Assembly: GCA_928212115.1 (NCBI GenBank) | Contig: CAKMRJ010005523.1 | Coordinates: 144,786,154 to 144,850,153 of the forward strand | Reading direction: 5' to 3' | DNA length: 64,000 nt | Source: Lactuca virosa | Lineage: Eukaryota; Streptophyta; Magnoliopsida; Asterales; Asteraceae | In this document: positions 23,212 to 34,519 of the stretch, piece after piece | How the letters are laid out: each line of letters starts with the position of its first letter | How positions within the stretch are numbered: position 1 is the first letter of the stretch | Notes under the pieces: model-generated | Told to the model about the DNA's origin: nothing | What the model saw: only the letters and a program-made list of their open reading frames with translations | The model's database searches: none | Program-made: the position numbers and the translations under genes

Positions 23212-25008
23212 GGTGGTTACCTTGGAACGTTTGTTAGTTGTAGATGACAATGGTAGTTTATGAACATATTTTAATTCAAACATTTTATCAAACAACTAAT
23301 ATCATGCATGTTCAATTATCATAATTAATGTTCAAAATCACAAGCCACACAAATCCACAAGAATCAATTTTGATTTAATAAAACAAATATTAACAACTAG
23401 CATTACAAAAATTCGCAACTTCTTGATGAATTACACAAAATGCTACCAATCACATCAAAAAAAATATATACAAAATAAATGAACATAAATGGAAGCATAA
23501 AAAAACAAATTTCGGTGATTTTCCATATGCTAAATAAAGAGTACTTCTTATACATGCAAGTGTTAGCGTACCTTGTATCTTCGTTCTTCCAAACCAACAA
23601 ATCACAACAATTTGCAATGATATGTAGCTTCACCGTCGATCTATGTTGAAGCGTGAAATCTAGAAGCAATAGTTGTGAAGAAATCAATTTCTCAGGAAAT
23701 GAAGATAATCATGGACGAAAAATAAGGAGCATACCAGTGAGATTCGAAGTCATGACATGTTCAATTCTCCGCTTTTTTTTGGTGTTTTCTTGGTGGCCTT
23801 TTCTCCCCATTTCCTTATAAAAAGAGGAGAATTGATAGGGTGGAAATGGAATTAAAATATTTCATTTTCTCTCCTTTTTAAATGCTAACTAAACAAGAGA
23901 AGTAGAATACTATTACCAATTCTTTGTACCAAACATGCCTAAGTTCCATGACTTGTCCAATATGTAAATATGTAATTATGGAGTGGAGACATCGACTACC
24001 TCTTGTTTTCTTGTGAATTAGCTTCTATCGTGTGAAATTTAGTAAGTAAATGGTGCGATATAGCTTTACCCAACTCCATTTCGATAACCGAATGGATGTC
24101 ATGGATCGATAAATTGGTAATTAATAACGAAAAAAAAGAGAAGATAGAAGCGATGGTGATCATGATCTGTCAATGATTTGGAACTTCAGGAATAATATTG
24201 TCTTTGATTCTCACTCGTTACATAAGGATAATATTTTCGATAACATTATTTTGTATTCATTTTCTTGGTTCAAATATAAAAGCTCAAAAAACATACTTTG
24301 GAATGATTGCTTAAATCATTATTTGTAATTTTCCATCTAGCTTTTAGTAAGAAGTATGCATATATAGATCTCTTTTTGCTGTTTAATTTTTTTTGTGCTT
24401 TGTGGTTTTCCCTCACAGGGCTTCCATTTATATTTGTGTACTCGTACTCTTATTTTATTTCTTGTGATCATCATTTTTGTAACAAATCCAGTTTAGTTAG
24501 GTTTATTCGCTCTTAATATTTGTATAGTTTAGTTAGGTTTATTCCCTGTTAGTATTTGTATATGCTTGTAGTGAAATACAATTATTCTTTTCTGATGCAA
24601 AAATACTCATGAAAGGATATTTATTGCTCTTCACTTTCAGCATTTTGAGTGATGTTTCTTTTTCTTTGCAGATGCAACCAAAGGCAAAAGAAAACAACCA
24701 CTCACTTCATCAACAAAGTTTCAGGGGCCCCTTATTTGAAATTGGTTATGAAGCCTTCTTTTGAATATAAATATAGCTTTCATGTGAAAAGCGTCAACAT
24801 TGCTTCCACCACTTGGCTACTCTTTCGTCTCTGTTTGGAATTTCTCTTGGAAATGGGCTATAAAATATAACTTTGAGTGTTTGATATCGCACATAACTTT
24901 CATAGACCCCGCCTTAATTGTACTTTAAATCATAATGTATAGAAGTTTGGAGGGGTTGAATTCTTGAATGAGAAAAAAAAATGTACTTAGAAGTGCAAAA
25001 ATAAAACT

Positions 25009-25049
<41 letters not shown>

Positions 25050-25630
25050 ATAAATCTTGGAATCGATCCAGCTTCAGTTTGGAAAAAAGTAGATTAAGAC
25101 CATCTGAATCAGATTTAAATACTATATTTTTATCTCGATGTTGGAAAAATCCGATTCTTAAAACCAACTTACAGCCGATTTTTTTAATGTAGTAGAAAAT
25201 CGAAGTTTTATCAACCACTTCTTTATATTGTTGTTTATACAAGAATTTGAAAGTTTCCCAAGTAAGTTTTTCACCCCTCAATCAATCTTGAACGACCGAG
25301 AAACACCGTTCAAAAATAAAAACAGGAAAATGCCGTTCTGACCACATGAACGATAACGAATAGCTGAATAGACAACTTACTACATGATAAAACACTGTCT
25401 TTTGCTACGTACGTAGAATGTTTTCGATCAACCACTAAAATTTTGTTAAATTCAAACACCAAAATTATGTTCAGAAATATATAACGAAACGATAAAAGAT
25501 AAGATCTTTTGCGGGTGAGTAGCAAAAGCAGAATAAAAAGCCATTTTATCAGCCCATCCCTATTGCTTAAGTCTTAAATGTGTGAACTATTGGCCCAACA
25601 ATGAAATAAAATAACTTTTAGTAAATACTA
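23212..25630. other. AT-rich intergenic DNA
   Basis: No gene or known repeat recognised. A TTTCTTTGCAG acceptor-like string precedes a short open frame near 24671, but no protein family is evident. A poly(T) run occupies 25014-25045. Confidence 0.5.
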
Positions 25631-26001
25631 AGGTTATGTTTGACGTACTAACTGAAAAGCTAGCCGTGAGCTGAAAAGCTAGCTGTTAAATAAAAAGCTA
25701 GCTGATAGCTGAAAAACTAGCTGATAAAAAATAATGTTTGGTAAAACTAGCTGAAAAGCTAGCTGAAATATATAAAATTACATAAAAGGGCATTTAAGAG
25801 AATGTGTTTCTATGATTAATTAAGGGGTATATTTGGAAAATTTTAAAAAAGCTCCTAAAAAGCTAGTCTAAGTAGCTTTTTAAAACGTTAGCTTATAAAC
25901 TAGCTTATAAGCTACTTTTTGGCTTGCCAAACACGACAACATAAAAAAGCTTGAAAAATAAGCTAGCTTTTCAGCTAGCTGTGACACGCCAAACACAGCC
26001 T
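25631..26001. mobile_element. hAT-type MITE with AGCTAGCT-rich subterminal repeats
   Basis: The left end AGGTTATGTTTGACG and the reverse complement of the right end AGGCTGTGTTTGGCG form terminal inverted repeats. Both are followed by multiple copies of AGCTGAAAAGCTAGC in opposite orientations. The flanking 8-mers AAATACTA (25623-25630) and AAATAGTT (26002-26009) match at 6 of 8 positions, consistent with an aged 8-bp hAT target duplication. It is non-coding and 371 bp long. Confidence 0.75.
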
Positions 26002-27286
26002 AAATAGTTGATTTTATATGTTTGTTCGTATTAACAGATGACATTAGGACTTGCATTAACCGACCCTTGTGCCTAAATCGATTTTACAGACTGGGCTTAT
26101 TACTTCACACGGTACTCATAAAAAGTAATTATATGATTATTGAAAATTACTATAAATGATCTAATATTATATATTATTCAAAATAACAACAAATTTAGAG
26201 ATTAGACATCTTTGTTTTTTGATAATATATATAGTTTTACCATTTGCACAAATTACATGCTAAAAATTCTATCATAGATCTGAAATATCTGTTATTACCG
26301 ATTTTTAACAAAATGACATTTTTAATATTATTGTATCGTAATTTAAAATGACATTTAATATATGTTATTACCGATTTTTGTTTTAGATGTGTGTACATAA
26401 AGTCAAAGTGGGATGCACGGTAAATTTTCAAAGTATAATGTTTTAAAGCGAAAAATACGATGTCAGAATTGGTAAGTGGATATATATCAATGCAATTTTG
26501 GTTATTATGTTTGTTATAGCATCCTACTTTCTTTTCTTTCTATTACAACATTATACTTTTATTTTTGTTTTCTTATTAAAGCAATGTACTTTGAAATATC
26601 AACCCAATTATAGCAGTGTACTTCCACTTAAAAAAAAGCTACTCAATTATAAAAACGAAATTTGCTTTGTAATTGGATGATATTGCTATAATATGATAGA
26701 TTTTGCAAAGTAATCTCCAGAAATGCTGAATTTCACCAAATCAACACAAGGGGCAAAACCGCAAAACGGTCAAAAGTTGAACCAGATAGGAGAAAGCCAT
26801 ATGTTGAATCACAAATTATTATTTATGTGAGAGAATGATCATTTTACCCTTCTGTTTAGAGTAAATGACCTTTTTATGAAGGATAATGACCATTTTACCC
26901 TTATGTTTAAAAGTGATGTTGAATAACAAATGACTAATTATGTGTGAAATTGACAATTTAATCCTTCTGAGAGTACCTTTATACCCTGATATGCAACCCA
27001 ATTCTTCAATACATATGGATCACATTGTTTAATAAAGCAAAATGGTGCTTATTAATATTAGCACAATCACTGTCCTTACCATATATGAAACTATGGCTAA
27101 TAACCTACACTTGGTGGCTAATAAACCTACGCTTGGCATATACATTTTCAATTTTATCAGGTGCTATACACTCGCCTTGTGACAACTTAAATATGTTCTT
27201 TTTTCTGCCTCACAAATCAAAGAATATTCTTATTTGTTAAAATACCAAAATGACTGTGGAATTTCTCAATAAAGATTCAGGCATAC
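26002..27286. other. AT-rich intergenic DNA
   Basis: No gene seen. AAATGACCATTTTACCCTT-like words at 26840-26900 are repeated imperfectly, perhaps an old transposon end. Confidence 0.4.
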
Positions 27287-27585
27287 CTGTCAATAATCTT
27301 AAGGCGTCCTCGGGGTAACCACAATCCAATGTCCCCTATGTGAAGACAACCTTCTTCATCGATTACTTCTCATCTACTCAATTATCTGAAAAGATCATAT
27401 CAGTTGAATCAACAAAGTTTTTGTTTTTAAATAAAACATAAAAAGAAATGATGTTAGTGAGGAACGTCTAGACTTCGTCTTTGTAGTAGCCTTGAAAAAC
27501 AATGGGTTTACGAACACAAATTTCTCTATAGGGATGAGGTTGATCATCAGAGGTGTAATTCATCTTAAGTACATCAACAAGTTTT
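27287..27585 (-). pseudogene. Long-chain acyl-CoA synthetase exon relics
   Basis: On the minus strand, about 27585-27470 reads with EICVRKPIVFQGYYKDEV, and about 27376-27287 reads with GCLHIGDIGLWLPRGRLKII. These are two adjacent stretches of plant long-chain acyl-CoA synthetases (AMP-binding enzymes that activate fatty acids). The second exon is preceded by TTTTCAG and followed by GT, so splice signals survive. An in-frame TAG follows KDEV, the usual glycine of VRGP is lysine here, and the upstream exon is cut by the LTR that starts at 27586. Only this part of the gene is present, so it is a relic. Which LACS member it came from cannot be told. Confidence 0.75.
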
Positions 27586-28220
27586 TGATGGGTTTTGAAG
27601 ATCCTTAATAACATTGAAGGGACACCAGAAACAATAGTTTTAATCCTCAGTAGGCCCAAAAATTGGATCTATGAACAACCTATCTAATGCAAATTTGATA
27701 TATAAGAAATACATACCTTTTAGGGTTCTTAGAAACCCTTGTAGATCTTCGATTGATTGATGAGAGATAAGAGTCCAACGTAGAAATCCTCTTTCATAGT
27801 CGTACCTACGACACTCAGATCAACGACATAAAACAAAAATCCATGCAACAAACACCATGAACAAGGCTTCACAATCCGAATCTGTTGGAATAACAGGTAC
27901 CTCATCGTGACAAAGAAGCCATGACGATGTGACGTCGCAATTTTGAGGGTTTCGAGAAAGAGGAGGTAGGACCGAATTTCTCATGGGGTTTTGAGATTTC
28001 TCATCATCTAAATTCGTCCATATACTTCTCTCTTTATAGGGAAGGGTATAAAATCCTATAAGATAATTATCTAGTTAACTAATAATTATTTATATAAAAG
28101 GTAATTATCCGACTGCTTAATTGTCCTCTTTTATCCTCCAGAATATTCAAGAACTTCTAGATTTCATTTAAGTAATTAAATACTATTAATTAACAAATCA
28201 AGTCCTTATAATTTTCCCAT
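27586..28220 (-). repeat. 3' LTR of old non-coding element (right end approximate)
   Basis: Its first 340 bp align with 33383-33722. A minus-strand TATA-like CTATAAAG lies near 28036. The inner boundary and PPT could not be fixed. Confidence 0.6.
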
Positions 28221-31200
28221 GTCTATTATTTCTTATTTCTATGCTTGCGTGTAACCCAAAATGAACCTACTATATGAATGTGAGATATGGATACAGTCAA
28301 TCTCAAACATTCAAGATTCTGTTTCCTGAAACTGACTTGTGTCAACCAAAAGCAAACTACATAATTGATCTATTAGTTCAGTCTGAGCACGGTCATGCAT
28401 TTTAATGTCAACACCAAATCATTGAGGGGCCCAAAGACATCAACTCCAACTACTTAAAAAGAAACGAACAAATAAACTTTGACTACATTGATTCCACCTA
28501 TTCCACATGACATATCTAGCCAAACCCTGTATGATTACCATTTACAAACAATGTTGGGGAGAAACCAAGACACAACAGATTGTAGGAGAAAATCTCATGC
28601 ATCTCCATTTGAAGAATATATGATATTACCATCTTAGAATTACTTGTGACCGAATCCATAAAGTAATCTCTAAGTGCAGGTTACTCCAATACTTTAAAAT
28701 CTCAATTTAAAGTACTCATTAGTATTGGCCGCATACTTTGCTTTGTTCATCCCCATGAACAATCTACTAATGCTCTATGGCAATCTTAACTCACTACTTT
28801 CTTCTAGTATTAGGCTGATTGTGGAAGTTTGAATAAATTAATATTCTGGAAGTGGTTCTAAACATGAAAAAAATGGAACATAGTGATAATCTAAATGAAA
28901 TGACCAAATTCCATCAAATATTAAGTTGTCCACTTAATAATCGCTAGATCAAATAGAGACCACAACTATATCAATTCCTAAATTAAAACAAACCAAAATA
29001 AAGTACTCAAGTTAATACACATGCAAGTCTAATACATTAGATCTTAATATGACAATTAACCTTGGTTAGTGACTTTAGTTTAAAGGAATGAATTAACAAG
29101 ATTCTATTTAGTTGTCTATGATGTCCTCATAATCGTGAAGGTACTTGATGAGTATTTACCATGTGATCTTATGTGACTTAGGATCTATTCTTAAGGTAAT
29201 GTCACCTTTTAGTCACAAGAAACTTCAAGAGAACCATCAATGATTGAATACAAGATTGGGGTCACAAATGAATTTCATTTAGTCATATAGTTTGTCTTTA
29301 CAGTATAACTTATTGCAATATAATCTAAGATTATCATCAAATTCCCTTTTATGCATTACTTGGTACTCTTTCAAGCTAGTAATTCATTATTTATTAAGAA
29401 CACGAAATCCTAGTGCTAAACGGAAACATCTCTATTAGTAAGGAGCTCACACTCAATGTAACTCTTTCATTGATTTCTTCCATACTATCAAGATTATATC
29501 TTTCTTCCTTTTAAGATTCTAAAGAATATTCTTGATTCTTCATTGTTTAATTAAAGCCAAAATGTCTTATACGACTTGTCATGCACAAGGCATACAGGTC
29601 ATTAGATTTACTTGCACAAATTCTTTAAGAATTCTGCATCTCGAGTTTCATCAAGATTCTAAGTATTTGGCTTAAATCAATGATTCACTTAAATCTATCT
29701 CCATAGACTCTAAGTATACTCTCTTTTTCATCCCATGTGTTTCATAGCGAGACAATTCCTATGCCAAGTAAACCTTTTACACTTACCAAAATTAGGACAT
29801 CGTTTCCTATTTCAATACAAGGGACATCATTGCTCCCACTAGCTTCGAGATTTATATTGACAATATTTTGTTTCTCGTAATTCAACTTGTGAAGTTCTCA
29901 TCGAAGAAAATGATCCAACCATGAGATGCTTTTTAGAATCCATATATGAACTTCTCAAACCTACATATCTTTCATAACCATCTTGGTTTGAGTATATGTG
30001 TGTTCCTATCCATGATTGTCATCTTTTGAAGATCTACAAACATTGTATGCTTTTAACACCAAGTGTTGGATCAATTCAAATTTCAACCATACATGCACTA
30101 AATCCCATTCCTCATATATTCCTCTAATTTTGTCTTATTAGGTCTTCCATAGCTTTCGATAGTTGATAGACTCTGATCGCAATCTATCAGCGATTTATTT
30201 CCCATGTGACATGAAGTCAACAAGGTTCATGATGTCTTCTATTAGATCTATGTGGAAGAGGTTGAGGAATGTCATTTTTCTTAATAGGGTTTAACCTCTA
30301 ATTAAGTGATATTTTTTTTCCTTAGGCTCTTCGTTAATCGATTCTTGAGTCTTATCAAGATCAATGTGGCTCCCACTAGTTCTTTAGAATATCAGCTCTT
30401 TCTTTTGAAAGACTGATCTTAGAGCAACAAATACTTTGTTCTTAGAGAGTTTCCAAAAACATAGTTGGGATGTCCAAAAAATCACCTATCTCATAGAGCG
30501 TTTGATAAAACTTTCTTAGTTTACAAGACCAAAGACTTTTGTAACACTCATTCATGGTAAAATCCATAAATTATTTGTAAGCACAGTACGACTCGTCAGT
30601 TACAAATCAAATAATGATTTTATTTATCTATCCAACTATATTGCTTATGGAAATACTTTAGTTTGATATGAATTGTGAAACAGTTTTATAATTCCATTAG
30701 ATGATCCTTAACCTTCTTGATCAAGATCCTCACTATCCTTTTAGATCTGAGTTTCTTATCTTTTTGCCCAGTTAATTCTGAACTTCTTTTGTGACTAATC
30801 TGAACGGACAATTAGTGTGAAATAATTCCAACAAATGATCGCATCATGAAGTGATGCTTTTATCATTTATCTTAATACTATGATATATGTATCAGCAAAA
30901 GGACTTGTGGTCTAATTACTTACAAAATTCTATCCAACTGGAAATTTGGTGATACACTACTCATTCACATATTCAAGATGACGATCTAAACATTTTGGAC
31001 CAACATGCATAGTGGTTAATCTGAACAACTAATTAGTGTAAACTAATTCGAATAGATACCTTGCCACTTGATGGTATCATTTTCATCATTCGTGACACAT
31101 AAGATTTGTATTTATCACAAGACTTAGTGTCAAATGATTTCCAAAAATCTGATCTGACTGGATATTTGGTAATGCAACTCTTATTCAAATGTCAGGGTAG

Positions 31201-32700
31201 ATGATTCCATAATTGCATTTAATCCAAACAATGAATCTACATTGAACTATTGTCACTATACCAGTTTCAAAGAATTCATCGCTTACTTTTAAATAATAAA
31301 ACTTATGAAACGTTCTATATTTAAATAAGCTAGAACAATCTTACGAAACATTGTATAAAAAATTTCAATCATAAGACCATAGACTTAACATTTAAGAGAA
31401 CGAGCCATCTTATGATTCTAAGGGCAGTAAGAGACTCGATTCGATGTCCTTGATCATAATCACTTCTCAATTTTATAGTCTATTAATTCATTTTGGTTAC
31501 TGCACATTCTTGCAAGTGTCAGTACTTATCCTTTAGTGAAACACTCAAGGATTTGAAGTAATATTCCGATGGTGTTATGGATTCATTATTTTGATTATAG
31601 GCTAAACACTTGGAAGAATGTGTTGTTTATTGATTTTTAAAATAATTATGGGGCCTCGTAATCGATGATCAATAAACTCTTCTCTAAGTTTCACTCTACT
31701 TCCGATACTTTGGGCATTTGTGTGCTTCTTAGTCCTTTTCTTGTCTTAGTAATTAACTTAGCCTATCAGAATATGTCTCAGAATAGGCCTACCTATTGTC
31801 CTTCACATTTGATGTTGCAGTTGGGTATACGACCTTTGAACATCCTCTATTTCTATGGACAATTGACTTTCTTCTTCTTCTTGACACTTCTTTCATGATA
31901 GCTAATCATGGAAGAATTTGAAGGTTTTGAGTTCCATGCTTAGACATGTTAGTCCCCAAAGGCTCTCAACATGCTATGCAATTTCACAATGGATCTTTCC
32001 AAGTTGTTCATGTCTATTTAGAATCACCTGATCATAGCCAATTCCCAACACATGGAATTCCACATTTCTTCAATCTTATTAATGTACTTAATTCTCTAAA
32101 TCTTGGAGTCTCTCTCCTATCTCATGTTAATTCCAAAATTCCTTAACATGTAATGTAGTTCCACAATGGATCTTTCCAAATAACACATATCATAATCACA
32201 TGATAGTACTGGTTGGCTAGTTGGTTATGTCGCTATATTCAACTCCCTGCATGATTGAATTCCATATTGGTTCAATTTGTAGGCTTAACATTTTCTAGGA
32301 TGGATCTTTCCAAGTTGCTCATATCAAATCAGAATCACCTGATTATATACACATGTTAGCCAGTTGGTTATATTTCCATAATTAACTCCTAACTTGATGG
32401 ATTTCCATGTAGCATCAATGATAGTGATGTACTATTTGTATTTGATACTTGCTCCTTCTTATAGCTAAAGGTACGATCTTACTTTTCTTTTAAGAGAACT
32501 ATTCTCAAAAAATCAAACAAGATTAACCATTCATTCTAGCTAATCCTTTTAGAGGATTCTTATAACAGTTAACTTTTAGTGGATACTTTTAAGACAACAT
32601 TCAGTTACTGATTCGACCTAGTTTGTTTTATTGATCCTAAATGAATAATTACCTAATTATCAAATTATTTCAAACAAGGCTAGGATCCATATTTCACTCC

Positions 32701-32730
32701 GTGATATGAAGTGGATTAGCCGAAAATCAC
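32701..32730 (-). other. Hairpin with GGATTAGCCG loop (old copy)
   Basis: Stem GTGAT (32701-32705) pairs with ATCAC (32726-32730) around a loop containing GAAGTGGATTAGCCGAAA. This aligns with the GAAGAGGGATGCCGTAA loop region at 52820-52836 of the young element, although the stems are unrelated. The short stem makes this the weakest of the set. Confidence 0.45.
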
Positions 32731-32845
32731 ACCAAAAACCTATTTAGGTAGACAAACAATTGTCAATCTCAATCTATATGAGATTCCTAGATCTTTTGAG
32801 ATTTACTAACAGTATGTCAATAACATGTTAATCACTTCTTATGCT

Positions 32846-32892
32846 CATTTAGCATTCATGACTGGATTAGCCGAGGATCATGAATCCAAATG
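32846..32892 (-). other. Hairpin with CTGGATTAGCCGAGGA loop (old copy)
   Basis: ATTCATGA (32854-32861) pairs perfectly with TCATGAAT (32878-32885). CATTT (32846-32850) pairs with AAATG (32888-32892). The 16-nt loop matches the CTGGGATGCCGAGGA loop at 53009-53023 in the young copy, whose stem GTTTTGTGA/TCACAAAAC is entirely different. Confidence 0.65.
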
Positions 32893-33367
32893 GTGAATCG
32901 ACCATGAAAAGTTACATGATATTCGGATCAAGTAACGCTTCAGAATCGTGATTACCATATACCTTACTTCAAGAATTCTCATTTGATGTGCTGGTAAACC
33001 ACCCACACATAACGCCAAAAAGAATACATGATAAGGCGTAATTACCATGGGAAGCATAAGATTCACATATTTATATAAAACGAGATTTTGTTTTAATACT
33101 TATAATGTTAATACTTTTAACAAGCCAAGTGTCCTATCAAACCATTTTGTTAACTCTACTCATAAAACGCAAGATGGCGGTGAGGGTGGCGGGCACTAAA
33201 TGCCACTTAAGAGCCAACGTCATTCAGAATCGAAGAGAGCTCCTTAACCCCTAGCATTTAGAGTAGGTGAGCCTAGTCGTGGTTAGACTGACAATGCCTT
33301 TGAACATGCAACCTCAATTAAACTTACAAGAACATAAAAAAACTAAAGTGCAAAAGAGGTGTACAGA

Positions 33368-33381
33368 CCGCTCTAATACCA
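33368..33381 (-). other. Primer-binding site of old non-coding element
   Basis: Minus-strand TGGTATTAGAGCGG, one base from the LTR start at 33383. Confidence 0.75.
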
Positions 33382-33382
33382 C

Positions 33383-33722
33383 TGATAGGTTTTAAGGATC
33401 TTTAAACAACATTGAAGGGACAACGAAAGCAATAAATTTAATCCTCAATAGGCCCAAAAATACGATCTATGAACAACCGATCTAATGCATCTTTTATATA
33501 CAAGAAATACTTACCTTTTAGGTTCTTATAAACCCTTGTAGATCTGCGATTGATTGATGAGCGATAAGAGTCCAACGTAGAACTCCTCTTTCGTAGCCGC
33601 ACCCAAGGCATTCAGATCAATAACATCCAACAACCACTCATGTAACAAACAACATGAACGAGGCTTCACAAAATCCTAATATACTAGAATAGCAGGTACC
33701 ACATCGTGACAAAGAAGCCACC
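33383..33722 (-). repeat. 5' LTR of old non-coding element (partial)
   Basis: Aligns with 27586-27925. Beyond about 33722 the two LTRs no longer match. A 28-bp word around CATCCAACAACCACTCATG is duplicated at about 33627 and 33722. Confidence 0.6.
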
Positions 33723-33913
33723 ATCCAACAACCACTCATGAAACAAACCCCTCGACGATGGCGAAGGCAGTGACAACGGGTGAAGCAGGTGTGCAAGAGA
33801 TCGTCTAGTGGTAGCGATTGATGCTTTTGTGGGTTCGTCTGGATCAGAAGAAAAAGGGGAGAATGTGTATCACTTCCAAGCTGATGATCTGGGTTTTTTT
33901 TAGCCTAAGCCGA

Positions 33914-33946
33914 TGAACAGTAACCGGATCAGCCGGTTACTGTTCA
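33914..33946. repeat. Perfect 14-bp inverted repeat
   Basis: TGAACAGTAACCGG (33914-33927) and its exact reverse complement (33933-33946) are separated by 5 bases. Confidence 0.9.
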
Positions 33947-34174
33947 TAAGCACCTCTCTTTTAATATATATATATATATATATATATGAGTAAAATACAT
34001 GAATGGTCCCTATGGTTTGGTGTAATTTGCGTATTTGGTCCCTAACTAATTTTTTTAACTCGGACCATCCCTATCATTTGGTTTTGTTGCGTGCTTGGTC
34101 CCTGCCAGACTTGAAAAGACAATATTACCCTTATTTATTTATTTTTAATTTGTTTATTATTATATCTTATTTTA

Positions 34175-34488
34175 TGAAGAATCGTAGAATCAAGTATTAA
34201 TCAAAATCAGAGTTAAACGAATGCAGATTGAACAAACGATGTAAATAAGATCTGGTTTCTGCTCATTTATGCTTCCAACTTTTACAGAGAAAATAGACAG
34301 GTTCTGTAAAGGACTCTTATCTAACTCTAGTAAAGTTCCATATTTATAGGAACAGTGAAAGCATACAAAAAATACTAAGGCATTGACAATTAAGCTTCGT
34401 ACGAAATACACCTTAGTAAATAAACATTACAAAACATACGAAGGGTAAAACAAACTTCGACATATTACAACATAATTCGACCCTAACA
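34175..34488 (-). repeat. 3' LTR of Sirevirus-like element
   Basis: In minus orientation starts TGTTAGGGTCGAA and ends GATTCTTCA. A minus-strand TATA-like TATAAATATGG is complementary to about 34340-34350. Confidence 0.9.
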
Positions 34489-34501
34489 ATCTCCCCCTTT
34501 G
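34489..34501 (-). other. Polypurine tract
   Basis: Minus-strand CAAAGGGGGAGAT abuts the 3' LTR and is the expected plus-strand primer site for reverse transcription. Confidence 0.85.
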
Positions 34502-34519
34502 TAATCATGTCGACCTTCG

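Larger units (their letters stand above)
27586..33722 (-). mobile_element. Old non-coding LTR retrotransposon (LARD-like)
   Basis: Related terminal sequences at 27586 (TGATGGGTTTTGAAGATCC) and 33383 (TGATAGGTTTTAAGGATC) run in the same direction for about 300 bp. A minus-strand PBS (TGGTATTAGAGCGG) adjoins the right one, so the 5' LTR is on the right. The interior of about 5 kb has no gag or pol motif. It is nevertheless homologous in order to the interior of the younger element at 47622-55103 (for example ATCATTGAGGGGCCCA at about 28420 against ATCATCGAGGGGCCCA at about 48690, and GAAGAATATATGATATTA against GAAGAATATAAGATATTA). The LTRs have diverged clearly, so the copy is old. Its right LTR is incomplete. 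Confidence 0.7.

Noticed and set aside
24649..24870. Possible exon after an acceptor-like TTTCTTTGCAG
   Set aside because: No recognisable protein and no supporting neighbouring exons.
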